DNA of 64,000 nt from Bradyrhizobium hereditatis (GCF_020329435.1 NZ_JAGKJK010000013.1:160357-224356), one strand, 5' to 3'; counted from the first letter of the stretch, positions 1 to 9,033 are shown. A program made the numbers and translations. The notes: generated from the sequence alone by a model not told the origin.

Positions 1-243
1 AAAGTCCGGTCTGATCTCGGCCAGTGCGTTCAGGCTCGCGGTGACGGCGGCATAGGTCGCGGGCATCCGCGCCAGCGCATAGGCGAGCGCATCGGTCTCG
101 GAGCGGATGGCGCCGGAGTTGCCGCCGCCGCGATAGGTCTTTGAGATCGAAGCGGCGCGCTCGGCGGCATCGCTGCGCGAGAAACCGCGCAGCTTGCTGT
201 CGAGCGCGGCTTTCAGCTCAGCGGGGAGGTCGGGTGATGTCAT
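1..243 (-). CDS. Rsm22-family small ribosomal subunit protein/methyltransferase (partial)
   Basis: This is the first 81 residues of a gene that runs off the left edge of the window. It reads from an ATG whose complement is at 241-243 and stays open to base 1. The N-terminal text (start MTSPDLPAELKAALD, then a conserved YRGGGNSGAIRS stretch) matches what I know of bacterial Rsm22-like proteins. These are predicted SAM-dependent methyltransferases related to a mitochondrial small-subunit assembly factor. The catalytic part is outside the window, so the family call rests on the N-terminus alone. The gene is followed upstream by an intergenic repeat, not by another gene of the same operon. Confidence 0.7.
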   Translation of the reverse strand, partial: MTSPDLPAELKAALDSKLRGFSRSDAAERAASISKTYRGGGNSGAIRSETDALAYALARMPATYAAVTASLNALAEIRPDF

Positions 244-250
244 CTCGTCT

Positions 251-384
251 CGTCATGCCCGCCACCGGGTCTCGCCTTCGGCGAGCCCGATGACAGGCTC
301 CGGCGGGCATCCAGTACGCCGAGGCGGCTGTGGCGATCACGGGCAGCGCGGCGTATTGGATCATCCGCCTTGGCGGATGATGAC
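251..384. repeat. Family C intergenic palindromic repeat, with hairpin module
   Basis: This repeat lies between the Rsm22-like gene and smc. It opens with GTCATGCCCGCC, carries a CCAGTA...GCGTATTGGATCA core, and closes with a small perfect hairpin (TCATCCGCC/GGCGGATGA). The same backbone recurs at 35664-35765 and 61953-62088. The left hairpin tip here is replaced by a module at about 264-302 containing GCCCGATGACAGGCT. That module also occurs in the different repeat backbone at 26196-26310 and 47458-47577. Confidence 0.7.
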
Positions 385-414
385 ATCATTATTTGCGGCG
401 GCGAAAGCGTAATC

Positions 415-3400
415 TCACGCCACGTTCTGATCGAGAATCTTCACCGCATCATCGAGGCCGACCGAGACCAGTTGCGAGACGCCACGCTCGGCCATGGTGA
501 CGCCGAACAGCCGGTTCATCCGCGCCATCGTGATCGGATTATGCGTGATGATGATGAAGCGGGTTTCCGTCGAGGACGTCATTTCGTGCAGCAGGTTGCA
601 GAACCGCTCCACGTTGTGGTCGTCGAGCGGCGCGTCGACCTCGTCCAGCACGCAGATCGGCGAGGGGTTGGTCAGGAACACCGCGAAGATCAGCGCCAGC
701 GCCGTCAGCGCCTGCTCGCCGCCTGACAATAGCGACAGCGTCTGCGGCTTCTTGCCGGGCGGTTTTGCGATGATTTCGAGGCCGGCCTCCAGCGGATCGT
801 CGCTCTCGATCAGGTGAAGCGCCGCTTCGCCGCCGCCGAACAGTTCGACGAACAGCCGCTTGAAATGCTCGTTGACGGTTTCGAACGAAGTCAAGAGCCG
901 CTCGCGGGCTTCCTTGTTGAGGCTCTGGATACCCTGGCGCAGGCGCTTGATGGCCTCGACGAGGTCGTCGCGCTCGGTGGTCAGCGCGGTGTGCTGGGCC
1001 TCGACCTCGCGCAGCTCTTCCTCGGCGCGCAGGTTGACGGCGCCCAGACGCTCGCGGTCGCGGCGCAGCTTTTCGAGGTTCTCCTCGATCTCTCCGACCG
1101 GCGGCAGTTCCGCGCCCGGCTCGATCTCGGCAAGGCCTGCGACGGCATGCGGCTCGACTTCGAGCATGTCGTGGATTTCGCGCTCAATGTCGGAAAGCCG
1201 GCGCTTGGTGCCTTCCATGCGTTCCTCGGCGCGGGCGCAGGCCTCGCGGGAGGAGGAGAGGGCTTCGAGCGAGGCTTTCGCGGCGCGGTCGGTTTCCGCC
1301 ATCAGGCTTTCGGCGGCGGCGAGCGCGTCGGCGGCGACGCGGCGGGCGCCTTCGGCTGATTCGATCTCGTTGATCAGCGCGCGGCGCTTCTCGGCAAACA
1401 CGACGGGCGCATTATCAAGTTCGGCGCGCTCGGCCGTCACTTCGGTGATGCGCGCTTCGACGGTGGCGACCTGCGAGGCGGAGCTCTGCTTGCGGTTCTG
1501 CCATTCGGTACGCTCGGCGGTGATCGCCTGCACGCGCTTGTCGGCCAGTTCCGCTTCGCGCGCCAGCGCTTGGGCTTCGGCGCGCACCTGCGCGGCGAAG
1601 CGGCGGTGTCCGTCGATCTCGGTGCGAACGGTGCTCAGCTTCGCTTCCGTCTCGTCGGTCGGGGCCAGTTCGGCCAGCGCAGCCGTCGCGCTCTCGTGCG
1701 CCGCCTCGGCCTCGCTGCGGTCGGCGGCGAGGCGGGTGTGGGCTTCGGTCAGCGCCGACTTGCGTGCGGCATGGCGGTTGATCTCGCGCTCGGTCGCGGC
1801 ATGGCGCTCGCGCGCAGCATCGGCCTCGCGCTGCGCGGCGCGCCAGGCCTCGCGGGCCGCGGTCTCGGCTGATGATGCTGCCTTCAGCTCCGCCTCGGCG
1901 TCTTCGAGCGCCTGGCGCTTGGCGGCCGCATCGGTGCGGGCCTGCTCCAGTTCGTGTTCGATGTCGACGAGGCGCGCGCGTTCGGCAAGACGCCGTGCGG
2001 CGCCGGTCGGCGCATGTGCCGCGGCGACAAAGCCGTCCCAGCGCCAGACGTCGCCTTCCAGCGACACCAGCCGCTGGCCGGTCTTCAACTGCGAGACGAG
2101 TTCCGCGCCACGTTCCTTCGACACGACGCCGATTTGCGCAAGGCGGCGCCGCAGCTCGGCCGGTGCTTCGACATGGGCCGCCAGCGGTTCAACGCCATCA
2201 GGCAGCGCCGGATCGTCGAAGCTCGCGCCCGCGTTGGTCCAGCGCATCGGCGCGGAAGGATCGACCGGCGCGTCGAGGTCGTCGCCGAGCACGGCGCCCA
2301 GCGCCTTTTCGAAACCCTTGGCGACGGTGACGCCGTCAATGATCGGCGGCCACAGATTCTTGGTCTCGGCATTGACGAGTTTCGAAATGGTCCGCGCTTC
2401 GGTCTCCAGCCGCTGCACGCGCTTTTCGGCCTCGGTGAGCGGGCCGCGGGAAGCCTCGAGCTTCTGCCGCGCGGCGACGTGGCCGGCCTCGCTGGCCTGC
2501 GCGGCGGCTTCGGACGCGGCCAGCGTTTCCTGCGCGGTCTCCATGGTCGCGGCGAGTGCGTCGAGATCGCCGAGACTACCGGTTTCCTCAAGGAGCTTCT
2601 GCTCGTCGGCCTGGACGGTGGCGATTTCCTGATCGAGACGGGCCAGCCGGTCACGATGGGTGCGCACGCCGGCCTCTAACTGGTTGCGCTTGGCAGTGAG
2701 GTCGGCGAGCGCGGTGGTTAGTTCGCCGAACATGCGTTCGGCAGCGGCCAGCGTCGCTTCCGCTTCCGCGACCCGCTCGTCAACGCCGGAGCGCTTCTCG
2801 ACGCGCGACTTGATCTCTTCCTTCAGTTCGGCGTCTTCGGCGTCGAGGCGCTGTAGCGCGATCTCGGCATCCGCAGTCTGCTGCTGCTCGCGGGCGATGT
2901 CGCCGGCGAACTGCGACAGCCGGCGGTCGAGCTCGGCGACGCGCTCCTTGGCGCGCTCTTCCTCGCGGTCGAGCTGCTCGCGCGCATTGGTGAGGCGCTG
3001 CAGTCCCGCCGCCGCGCGGGCTTCGCCCTCGCGCAGCGCCGGCAGTTCGGAGGCGCGGATCGCCTGGATGCGCGCAGCTTCAGCCTGCTCGCGGGTGCGC
3101 TCGGCCATTTCGCGCACGTTGATGTCATGAGTGTGCGCGGCTTCGGCGACGTCGGCATTGGCCTCGACCCAGCGCAGATGGAACAAGGTTGCTTCGGCCT
3201 TGCGCACCTTGGCGGCGACCTCGCGGAAACGAATGGCCTGGCGCGCCTGCTTCTTCAGCCCTTCCATCTGGCCGGTGAGCTGACCGATCACGTCCTCGAC
3301 GCGGGTGAGATTGGTTTCGGCCGCCCTCAGCCGCAGCTCGGCCTCATGGCGACGGGCGTGCAGGCCGGCGACGCCGGCGGCGTCTTCCAGCACGCGGCGG

Positions 3401-3879
3401 CGCTGCTCAGGCTTGGCCTGGATGATCTCGCCGATCTTGCCCTGGTGGACCAGCGCCGGCGAACGCGCGCCGGTCGCGGCATCGGCAAACAGGATCTGCA
3501 CATCGCGCGCGCGGACGTCGCGGCCGTTGATGCGGTAGACGGAACCGGCCTCGCGCTCGATGCGGCGGGAGATTTCCAGGATCTGGCTGTCGTTGACGGC
3601 GGCCGGTGCGGTGCGATCGGTATTGTCGATCGTCATGGTGACTTCGGCGTGGTTGCGCGCCGGACGGTTGCCGGAACCGGCGAAGATCACCGCATCCATG
3701 TCGGCGGCGCGCAGCGATTTGTGCGAGGTTTCGCCCATCGCCCAGCGCAGCGCCTCGACCAGGTTCGACTTGCCGCAGCCGTTCGGACCGACGACGCCAG
3801 TGAGGCCGGGTTCGATCATGAAATCAGTGGGTTCGACGAACGACTTGAAACCGTGGAGGCGGAGGCGCGTGAGTTTCAT
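415..3879 (-). CDS. smc: Chromosome segregation protein SMC
   Basis: SMC is the ATPase of the bacterial condensin, which compacts and helps segregate the chromosome with ScpA and ScpB. The 1154-residue protein has the expected layout. An N-terminal ATPase half has Walker A GPNGCGKSN at residues 31-39. Two long Ala/Glu/Arg-rich coiled coils flank a hinge at roughly 500-660. The C-terminal half has the signature LSGGEQ at about 1051-1056 and Walker B with CVLDEVDAP at about 1076. I chose the ATG at 3879 (MKLTRLRLHGFKSF) over a GTG two codons upstream, because family members start at this motif. scpA and scpB are not in the window. A dsbA-like gene lies immediately upstream, an order common in Bradyrhizobium and its relatives. 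Confidence 0.98.
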   Translation of the reverse strand: MKLTRLRLHGFKSFVEPTDFMIEPGLTGVVGPNGCGKSNLVEALRWAMGETSHKSLRAADMDAVIFAGSGNRPARNHAEVTMTIDNTDRTAPAAVNDSQILEISRRIEREAGSVYRINGRDVRARDVQILFADAATGARSPALVHQGKIGEIIQAKPEQRRRVLEDAAGVAGLHARRHEAELRLRAAETNLTRVEDVIGQLTGQMEGLKKQARQAIRFREVAAKVRKAEATLFHLRWVEANADVAEAAHTHDINVREMAERTREQAEAARIQAIRASELPALREGEARAAAGLQRLTNAREQLDREEERAKERVAELDRRLSQFAGDIAREQQQTADAEIALQRLDAEDAELKEEIKSRVEKRSGVDERVAEAEATLAAAERMFGELTTALADLTAKRNQLEAGVRTHRDRLARLDQEIATVQADEQKLLEETGSLGDLDALAATMETAQETLAASEAAAQASEAGHVAARQKLEASRGPLTEAEKRVQRLETEARTISKLVNAETKNLWPPIIDGVTVAKGFEKALGAVLGDDLDAPVDPSAPMRWTNAGASFDDPALPDGVEPLAAHVEAPAELRRRLAQIGVVSKERGAELVSQLKTGQRLVSLEGDVWRWDGFVAAAHAPTGAARRLAERARLVDIEHELEQARTDAAAKRQALEDAEAELKAASSAETAAREAWRAAQREADAARERHAATEREINRHAARKSALTEAHTRLAADRSEAEAAHESATAALAELAPTDETEAKLSTVRTEIDGHRRFAAQVRAEAQALAREAELADKRVQAITAERTEWQNRKQSSASQVATVEARITEVTAERAELDNAPVVFAEKRRALINEIESAEGARRVAADALAAAESLMAETDRAAKASLEALSSSREACARAEERMEGTKRRLSDIEREIHDMLEVEPHAVAGLAEIEPGAELPPVGEIEENLEKLRRDRERLGAVNLRAEEELREVEAQHTALTTERDDLVEAIKRLRQGIQSLNKEARERLLTSFETVNEHFKRLFVELFGGGEAALHLIESDDPLEAGLEIIAKPPGKKPQTLSLLSGGEQALTALALIFAVFLTNPSPICVLDEVDAPLDDHNVERFCNLLHEMTSSTETRFIIITHNPITMARMNRLFGVTMAERGVSQLVSVGLDDAVKILDQNVA

Positions 3880-4108
3880 GAACACAAATCTCTGTTGGCC
3901 GGGCGCGAATCTCCCTGCCGTGACAATACCATAGATGGCAATGTCGGTGTGTGGGCGAACCGCCGGTGGCAGCCCTTATGGCCCGCGACAATGGCGAGGC
4001 CGGGGCCGGAGGGCAACGGCCGCGCGGGGCTTTTCCCAAGGGATTTGAGGCGGTTGTGTGGCGTCTTTCGCTGGACTTATTGGCAGCGAATCAATCCGAA
4101 TGCTCGAA

Positions 4109-4762
4109 TCAGCTCTTCAGCAGCGCATTGATGCGCTTTGAGAACTCCTCAAAGCTCTGCTCGCCTTTGACCTTCTCGCCATTGATGAAGAAGGTCGGCG
4201 TCGAATCCACCTTCAGCACATCGGCGGCGTACTTCTGGTCGGCCGCGATCTTGTCGAGCAGCGCCTGATCCTTCAGGCAATCCTCGACCTGTTGCTGGGT
4301 CAAGCCCGCCTGCTTGCCGATCCGGGTCAGCGTCTCCGTGGTGTTCTTCGCCACCCAGTCGTTCTGCTGCTTGAACAAGAGATCGATGACGGCGAAATAT
4401 TTCGGAGCGTCGTCCTTGGCGATGCAGCGCGCCAGCATGGAGCCGGCCGCCGCTTTGATGTCGAGCGGGAATTCGCGGAAGATGAAGCGGATCTTGCCGG
4501 TGTCGATGAATTCCGACTTGATCTTCGGGAACACCTTTTCGGTGAAGGCTGCGCAGTGCGGGCAGGTCATCGAGGCGAATTCGGTGACGGTCACCGTGGC
4601 ATTGGCCGGGCCCAGCGCCATGTCGGGCAGCGACACCGGTTTCGCCACGTCGGTGGCGGTCTGCGCCATTGCGTCCGTGATCAGCCGCAGCGGCGAGAAG
4701 CCGGTGAGCAGGCCAAGCCCGGTCAGCGAAAGGGCGGCGGTGAAGACGCGGCGCGTGATCAT
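4109..4762 (-). CDS. DsbA-family thiol:disulfide oxidoreductase
   Basis: This is a 217-residue periplasmic thioredoxin-fold protein with the active-site motif CPHC at residues 67-70, preceded by TVTEFASMT. It probably forms or isomerises disulfides in exported proteins. The N-terminus MITRRVFTAALSLTGLGL has a twin-arginine-like pattern (TRRVF) before the hydrophobic stretch, and a cleavage site near AMAQ. Tat export is therefore possible and Sec cannot be excluded. The start at 4762 has a GGGAG ribosome-binding site 8 bases upstream; the reading frame is open further upstream but that extension lacks support. The gene lies upstream of smc in the same direction, 229 bases away, and downstream of the DUF721 gene. 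Confidence 0.93.
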   Translation of the reverse strand: MITRRVFTAALSLTGLGLLTGFSPLRLITDAMAQTATDVAKPVSLPDMALGPANATVTVTEFASMTCPHCAAFTEKVFPKIKSEFIDTGKIRFIFREFPLDIKAAAGSMLARCIAKDDAPKYFAVIDLLFKQQNDWVAKNTTETLTRIGKQAGLTQQQVEDCLKDQALLDKIAADQKYAADVLKVDSTPTFFINGEKVKGEQSFEEFSKRINALLKS

Positions 4763-4880
4763 CAAAGTCGGCTCCCAAATGGCGCGTTCACGCCCGAAAG
4801 TTACGAAAAAGAAGCCTTCGCTAGCTTGAAACGCCACTTGAGGCAATGCCGCGTTGCGCTTCGCGAGCCGCGCAAAAGGC

Positions 4881-5360
4881 TCAATTTCGCTTGATCGCGG
4901 CGCCGAGCCGCGCCAGCGCGGCGCGCAATTCCTCGTCTTCCACCGCGGACAGGGTTTCGGCGACCTTGGCGACCGATTTCGGGTCAGGCGCGCGCGGGCG
5001 CGCGGGCGCTTTCCGGCGCGACAGCGGCGCCTGCCGCAGCGCCAGCCGGCCGACCGCGCTCCAGCCGAAGAAGCGGTTGACCCGCTGCAGAATGACGTCG
5101 GAGGAATGCTGGATCTCCAGCGCCATTGGACCTTCCACCCGCAACACCAGCGTCGCCGGCTCCTGCGGCTGGCCTTCCACCGGCCGCGGCCATTGCATCT
5201 TCAAGGGCTCCGAATGGGCGGCGATCTCGGGCCCGGCGATTTCGGCCCAGCGCGTCACCAGTTCGCGCGCGGCAAACCCCTGCTTGGCATAGGCGTCGGA
5301 AAACACGTCCTTGAGCAGGACGGAAAGCGGCTTGGCCGAGATCGGGCCGGGTTTGGACAT
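4881..5360 (-). CDS. DUF721 (DciA-like) domain protein
   Basis: This 159-residue protein carries a DUF721 domain in its first ~110 residues (SVLLKDVFSDAY, then WAEIAGPEIAAHSEP and LQRVNRFFGW). DUF721 includes DciA, which helps load the replicative helicase DnaB in bacteria without DnaC. Rhizobial versions are usually annotated only as DUF721, so the helicase-loader role is an inference from the family. The C-terminal third is basic and Pro/Ala/Arg-rich and looks disordered. I start it at the ATG at 5360; a GTG at 5375 is possible but sits inside the only ribosome-binding-like sequence. It is divergent from mutY and precedes dsbA. Confidence 0.88.
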   Translation of the reverse strand: MSKPGPISAKPLSVLLKDVFSDAYAKQGFAARELVTRWAEIAGPEIAAHSEPLKMQWPRPVEGQPQEPATLVLRVEGPMALEIQHSSDVILQRVNRFFGWSAVGRLALRQAPLSRRKAPARPRAPDPKSVAKVAETLSAVEDEELRAALARLGAAIKRN

Positions 5361-5430
5361 GGGCGCTTGTATCACCTTGAGTGATGCGGGGCATAGAGAA
5401 GGACGGCGTCGCTACCGCTCGCCTATGCCG

Positions 5431-5503
5431 GTCATCCACGTTCTTTCACGCCGGCGGCGCCGAAGAAAGGCGTGGATGCCCGGGACAAGCCGGGGGCATG
5501 ACG
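5431..5503. repeat. Intergenic palindromic repeat (GTCATCCACG type)
   Basis: This short repeat lies between the divergent DUF721 gene and mutY. It contains paired arms CATCCACG and CGTGGATG around a GC-rich centre, followed by a second hairpin, GCCCGGGACAAGCCGGGGGC. Related hairpins built on GCCCGGGCTTG occur at 22441-22470, 39386-39501 and 47377-47405. Confidence 0.6.
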
Positions 5504-5538
5504 TGGAGAGATTTGCGATCCGACACTAAAGTAACCGG

Positions 5539-6636
5539 ATGGTTTCGTCCGCCGCCGCCAAAATCAAACGACAGGAACTTCCTGCCGAAAGCGCCTACCG
5601 TCCCGCGCTGCTGCTCGACTGGTATGACCGTCATCGCCGGCGCCTGCCGTGGCGTCCGCCGGCCGGCGAGCAAGCCGATCCATATCGTGTCTGGTTGTCC
5701 GAAATCATGCTGCAACAGACCGGCGTGAAGACGGTCGGGCCGTATTTCGAGAAGTTTGTGGCGCGCTGGCCGGACGTCGCTGCGCTCGCCCGCGCCTCGC
5801 TGGATGACGTGCTGCGGATGTGGGCCGGGCTCGGCTATTATTCGCGCGCGCGTAATCTGCATGCCTGCGCGGTCGCGGTGCTGCGTGACCATGGCGGGGT
5901 GTTTCCCGACACCGAAGACGGCCTGCGCAAACTGCCAGGCATCGGGCCCTATACAGCCAAGGCGATTGCGGCCATTGCCTTCAACGTCCGCACCATGCCG
6001 GTCGACGGCAACATCGAGCGCGTGGTGTCGCGGCTTTACGCGGTAGAGGAGCCGCTGCCACAGGCCAAGCCGCGCATCCAGGAATTGGCCGCGACCTTGC
6101 TCGGCTCTGATCGCGCCGGCGACAGCGCGCAGGCGCTGATGGATCTGGGCTCCTCGATCTGCACGCCGAAGAAGCCAGCTTGTGCGCTATGCCCGCTGAA
6201 TGATGATTGCGTGGCTCGCCTGCGTGGCGATCAGGAGACGTTTCCGCGCAAGGCGCCGAAGAAGTCGGGCGAGCTGCGCCGTGGCGCGGCCTTCGTGGTC
6301 ACGCGCGGCGATGAACTTCTGGTGCGCACGCGGCCGCAAAAGGGCCTGCTCGGCGGCATGACCGAAGTGCCCGGCTCGGAATGGCTGAGCGGCCAGGACG
6401 ACAGGACGGCCCTGGATCAGGCGCCCGCGATGAAGGCCATCTCGCGCTGGCATCGCAAGACCGGTGTTGTCACCCACGTGTTCACGCATTTTCCGCTCGA
6501 GCTCGTGATCTATACCGCAACCGTGCCGGCGCGAACGCGCGCGCCGGAGGGCATGCGCTGGGTGGCGGTCGCCACGCTTGCCGACGAGGCGCTTCCGAAT
6601 GTGATGCGCAAGGCCATCGCGCACGCCTTGGACTGA
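5539..6636 (+). CDS. mutY: A/G-specific adenine glycosylase MutY
   Basis: MutY removes adenine mispaired with 8-oxoguanine and so prevents G:C to T:A changes. The 365-residue protein has the full set of motifs. The catalytic Glu is in SEIMLQQT (Glu55). A helix-hairpin-helix LPGIGPYTAKAI is followed by the catalytic-Asp segment VDGNIERVVSR. The [4Fe-4S] motif C-X6-C-X2-C-X5-C reads CTPKKPACALCPLNDDC. After residue ~230 there is a NUDIX-like C-terminal domain that recognises 8-oxoG (GGMTEVPGSEW). Length and domain order are normal. It is transcribed away from the DUF721-dsbA-smc group, which is a conserved neighbourhood in alphaproteobacteria. Confidence 0.97.
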   Translation: MVSSAAAKIKRQELPAESAYRPALLLDWYDRHRRRLPWRPPAGEQADPYRVWLSEIMLQQTGVKTVGPYFEKFVARWPDVAALARASLDDVLRMWAGLGYYSRARNLHACAVAVLRDHGGVFPDTEDGLRKLPGIGPYTAKAIAAIAFNVRTMPVDGNIERVVSRLYAVEEPLPQAKPRIQELAATLLGSDRAGDSAQALMDLGSSICTPKKPACALCPLNDDCVARLRGDQETFPRKAPKKSGELRRGAAFVVTRGDELLVRTRPQKGLLGGMTEVPGSEWLSGQDDRTALDQAPAMKAISRWHRKTGVVTHVFTHFPLELVIYTATVPARTRAPEGMRWVAVATLADEALPNVMRKAIAHALD

Positions 6637-6970
6637 GCCAGGCCGTGCATTCATAAAAATGCGATGTACGCTGCCGGCAGCTACAGACGTTGTGCCACCC
6701 GAGAATTTCGCGTTATGCCTCAAATGGCCGCGCGCTCTCCGGCGCTGTTGAAATGCGCGTCGATATGAGCGTGCAGCAACAGGGCATCCCGTTTGGTGTC
6801 TAACAGCGCGAAATTGAGCCGCAGGTGCGAACGCGGTCCTGGCGCAAGAACAAAAGCACTTTCGCAGCTTGCACTCGATCAGCCTTTTGGACTTCCCGAT
6901 TAGGAACAACCGCACCGCCTGGGTGTTAGCGGGTGACCCCAGCTATGCGAAGTCGGTCGCGGAGGTCAGC
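6637..6970. other. Intergenic region before the cytochrome operon
   Basis: This stretch of 334 bases has no convincing gene; every ATG-initiated frame is short and lacks a ribosome-binding site. It holds a candidate EcfG-type promoter at 6903-6927. A GGAGG ribosome-binding sequence lies just before the cytochrome gene that starts at 6971. Confidence 0.6.
6903..6927 (+). promoter_or_regulatory. Candidate EcfG (general stress sigma factor) promoter
   Basis: GGAAC at 6903-6907 is followed after 17 bases by GTT at 6925-6927. This matches the known alphaproteobacterial EcfG consensus of GGAAC, 16-17 bases, then (C)GTT. It lies 44 bases before the start of the cytochrome-DUF4142 operon. DUF4142 proteins are commonly part of stress regulons, which fits. 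The match is by eye only. Confidence 0.5.
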
Positions 6971-8374
6971 ATGCTGCTATTCGCCAAGGCAATTCCCGCA
7001 TTTGCCATAATCGGCATTTGCTCTGCGCTGGTAATTTCCGCATCATCCGACCCGCTACCTCCTGGCACCACCTATCGCCCGCTGCCGACTCGGCCGCTTT
7101 CCGAGATAAGGGCCGATGACGAAGCGCAGAAGCCGCAAGTCATGGCACGACAAGCGGACTTGTTGAATCGTCGGTACGATCTCACGAACCAGCCGATCGC
7201 CGGTGTCATGATGTCCGGCGGCAAGAAACCAGTGCAGGCCGGCGTTCGGGTGAAGCTACCAGCCGGCGTCACCTGGGATTCGCTGGCCGCCATGAGTCCA
7301 GACGAAATCCGCCAGCGCGGCCTGTTGCCCGAAGGCTTCATGCCTTTGCCTCATGTCAAGCAGGCAACCGGCGGCCAGGTCTTCCCAGACCGGCAAATCG
7401 ACGAAATAAGACGCCAGGAAAGCAGGGACCTCAGGAGGTTCGACGTGAACTTCGATCTTCCTGATCATCTAACCGCTGAATTTCCTCCGCCGATCTTCCT
7501 GACTACCCAGCCGCATTTGGGCGATGTGTCACGAGGGCAGCTCTTAACGATCAAGAACTTTTATGAACTGATGAACGGCATTGTAACGCCGGTCCAGATG
7601 GAAGGCCTGCGTCTGCTTCTCACGCCGTTTCCACAGGAAGAGTTTAATCAAACGGAAGACCGCAAGGTCGCCGACCAGAGCATGGGCGTAACCTGCCTGG
7701 ATTGTCATTCCAATTTCCATACCAACAGCGCCTTCCACCTGACGCCTGACGTACGGCCGCAATCGGCGCGGTTTCGCCTCGACACGGTCAGCTTGCGCGG
7801 GCTGTTCAACCAGCAGATTCACGGCTCGAAGCGTTCGCTGCGATCCGTTGAGGATTTCACGGAGTTCGAGCAGCGCACAGCCTATTTCAATGGCGACCAT
7901 GTCAGCGCGACGCGCAAAGGCGTTCATCTGCCTGATCGACCCAATCAGGTAGCGATGATGGCGCAGATGCAGAACATCGTGGATTTCCCGCCCGCTCCGA
8001 AATTGGACCCGTTCGGTCGTCTCGATCCTGCGAAGGCAAGTGAACAGGAGCTTGCCGGAGAGCGCGCGTTTTTCGGCAAGGGACGGTGCGGCGAATGCCA
8101 CATGCCTCAGACCTCGTTCATGGACAATAACATGCACGATCTGAAGCTCGAGCGCTTTTATCGTACCGGCCAAGTCGCGAATGACTTTGTTGCGCTTCCG
8201 GATGGTCCCATCAAGACGTTTACGCTTAGAGGGATCAAGGATTCGCCGCCATACCTGCATGATGGACGGCTGATGACGCTCGCGGACACGGTCGAGTTCT
8301 TCAATCTTGTCCTCGGCACCCGTCTGACCCAGCAAGAAAAGGATGCACTGGTTGCCTTCATGCTCACTCTCTGA
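6971..8374 (+). CDS. Exported di-haem cytochrome c family protein
   Basis: This 467-residue protein has a hydrophobic N-terminal export signal (LLFAKAIPAFAIIGIC). It has two c-type haem-binding motifs, CLDCH at residues 242-246 and CGECH at 373-377. The overall pattern, with a late SPPYLHDGR and LADTVEFFN segment, resembles di-haem cytochrome c peroxidases (MauG/CcpA-like), and such proteins are sometimes labelled cytochrome B6. The N-terminal ~200 residues have no domain I recognise. It probably acts in the periplasm in electron transfer or peroxide reduction; the substrate is unknown. The ATG at 6971 has GGAGG just upstream. The DUF4142 gene follows after 20 bases, so the two are probably one operon. 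Confidence 0.82.
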   Translation: MLLFAKAIPAFAIIGICSALVISASSDPLPPGTTYRPLPTRPLSEIRADDEAQKPQVMARQADLLNRRYDLTNQPIAGVMMSGGKKPVQAGVRVKLPAGVTWDSLAAMSPDEIRQRGLLPEGFMPLPHVKQATGGQVFPDRQIDEIRRQESRDLRRFDVNFDLPDHLTAEFPPPIFLTTQPHLGDVSRGQLLTIKNFYELMNGIVTPVQMEGLRLLLTPFPQEEFNQTEDRKVADQSMGVTCLDCHSNFHTNSAFHLTPDVRPQSARFRLDTVSLRGLFNQQIHGSKRSLRSVEDFTEFEQRTAYFNGDHVSATRKGVHLPDRPNQVAMMAQMQNIVDFPPAPKLDPFGRLDPAKASEQELAGERAFFGKGRCGECHMPQTSFMDNNMHDLKLERFYRTGQVANDFVALPDGPIKTFTLRGIKDSPPYLHDGRLMTLADTVEFFNLVLGTRLTQQEKDALVAFMLTL

Positions 8375-8394
8375 TTCCTCAGAAGGAGAACGCA

Positions 8395-9033
8395 ATGCGC
8401 ATTCCTTTGATTCTGGCCGCTTTTCTGGTCGCCACGTCTGCAACCGCTCAGCTCGGCAATCCGGCCGGAGTGGCGCCTGGAACGCAAGAGGCAACTCCAG
8501 GTGTGCCCGCGCCTCATCAGACGAACACCGAGGATCGACTTTTTGCGCGCCTTTTGGCTGCTGGGGGCATGGCTGAAGTTGACCTCGGGCGACTGGCTGA
8601 GGGCAAGGCCCGAAGCCAGGCAGTTGGAGATTTCGCCCGGCTCATGATCGCGGACCACACCAAGGCAAATCGCGAACTGGAACGCCTTGCGAGTGCCGCG
8701 CAGATCCCGCTTCCGACCCAACTCAACCCGGAGGACCAAAGCGTGCGCGCGACTCTTGAGAGTGCATCCGCAGATGCATTCGACCTCGCCTACATGCAAC
8801 GGCAGGTCATCGATCATCAGAAGACGGTTGTGCTGTTGACCTGGGAGATCGGGCGAGGCCAGGACGCAGCTCTGCAGCGATGGGCGGCCGCTACCCTGCC
8901 GGTCGTACTCAGCCACCTTGAACAGGCGAAGACGTTGGTCGCTGAACTCTCGGGACAGGGAGCGCGCGTTTCGCTGCAGATGCCGGCCGAACGGGCCGCG
9001 CCGCCTCGCCAAGGATCGGGGCGCCCGAAGTAA
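8395..9033 (+). CDS. DUF4142 domain-containing exported protein
   Basis: This is a 212-residue secreted protein with a clear Sec signal (MRIPLILAAFLVATSATAQ). A ferritin-like all-helical DUF4142 domain spans residues ~45-185, recognisable from FARLMIADHTKANRELERLA and the paired helix YMQRQVIDHQKTVVLL. DUF4142 proteins are periplasmic or outer-membrane-associated and of unknown function. In rhizobia they are often induced by general stress. The C-terminus is Pro/Arg-rich. It has an AGAAGGAG ribosome-binding site and lies 20 bases after the cytochrome gene, so it is probably co-transcribed from the candidate EcfG promoter. Confidence 0.9.
   Translation: MRIPLILAAFLVATSATAQLGNPAGVAPGTQEATPGVPAPHQTNTEDRLFARLLAAGGMAEVDLGRLAEGKARSQAVGDFARLMIADHTKANRELERLASAAQIPLPTQLNPEDQSVRATLESASADAFDLAYMQRQVIDHQKTVVLLTWEIGRGQDAALQRWAAATLPVVLSHLEQAKTLVAELSGQGARVSLQMPAERAAPPRQGSGRPK

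Noticed and set aside
251..384. CRISPR-like or tandem repeat array
   Set aside because: The repeated units are dispersed singly across the window with inverted arms; there is no regular repeat-spacer pattern anywhere in the 64 kb.
860..2632. 590-codon plus-strand open frame opposite smc
   Set aside because: It is a shadow of the coiled-coil region of smc. The predicted product is low-complexity Ser/Arg/Ala text with no domain, as is usual for antisense frames in high-GC genes.
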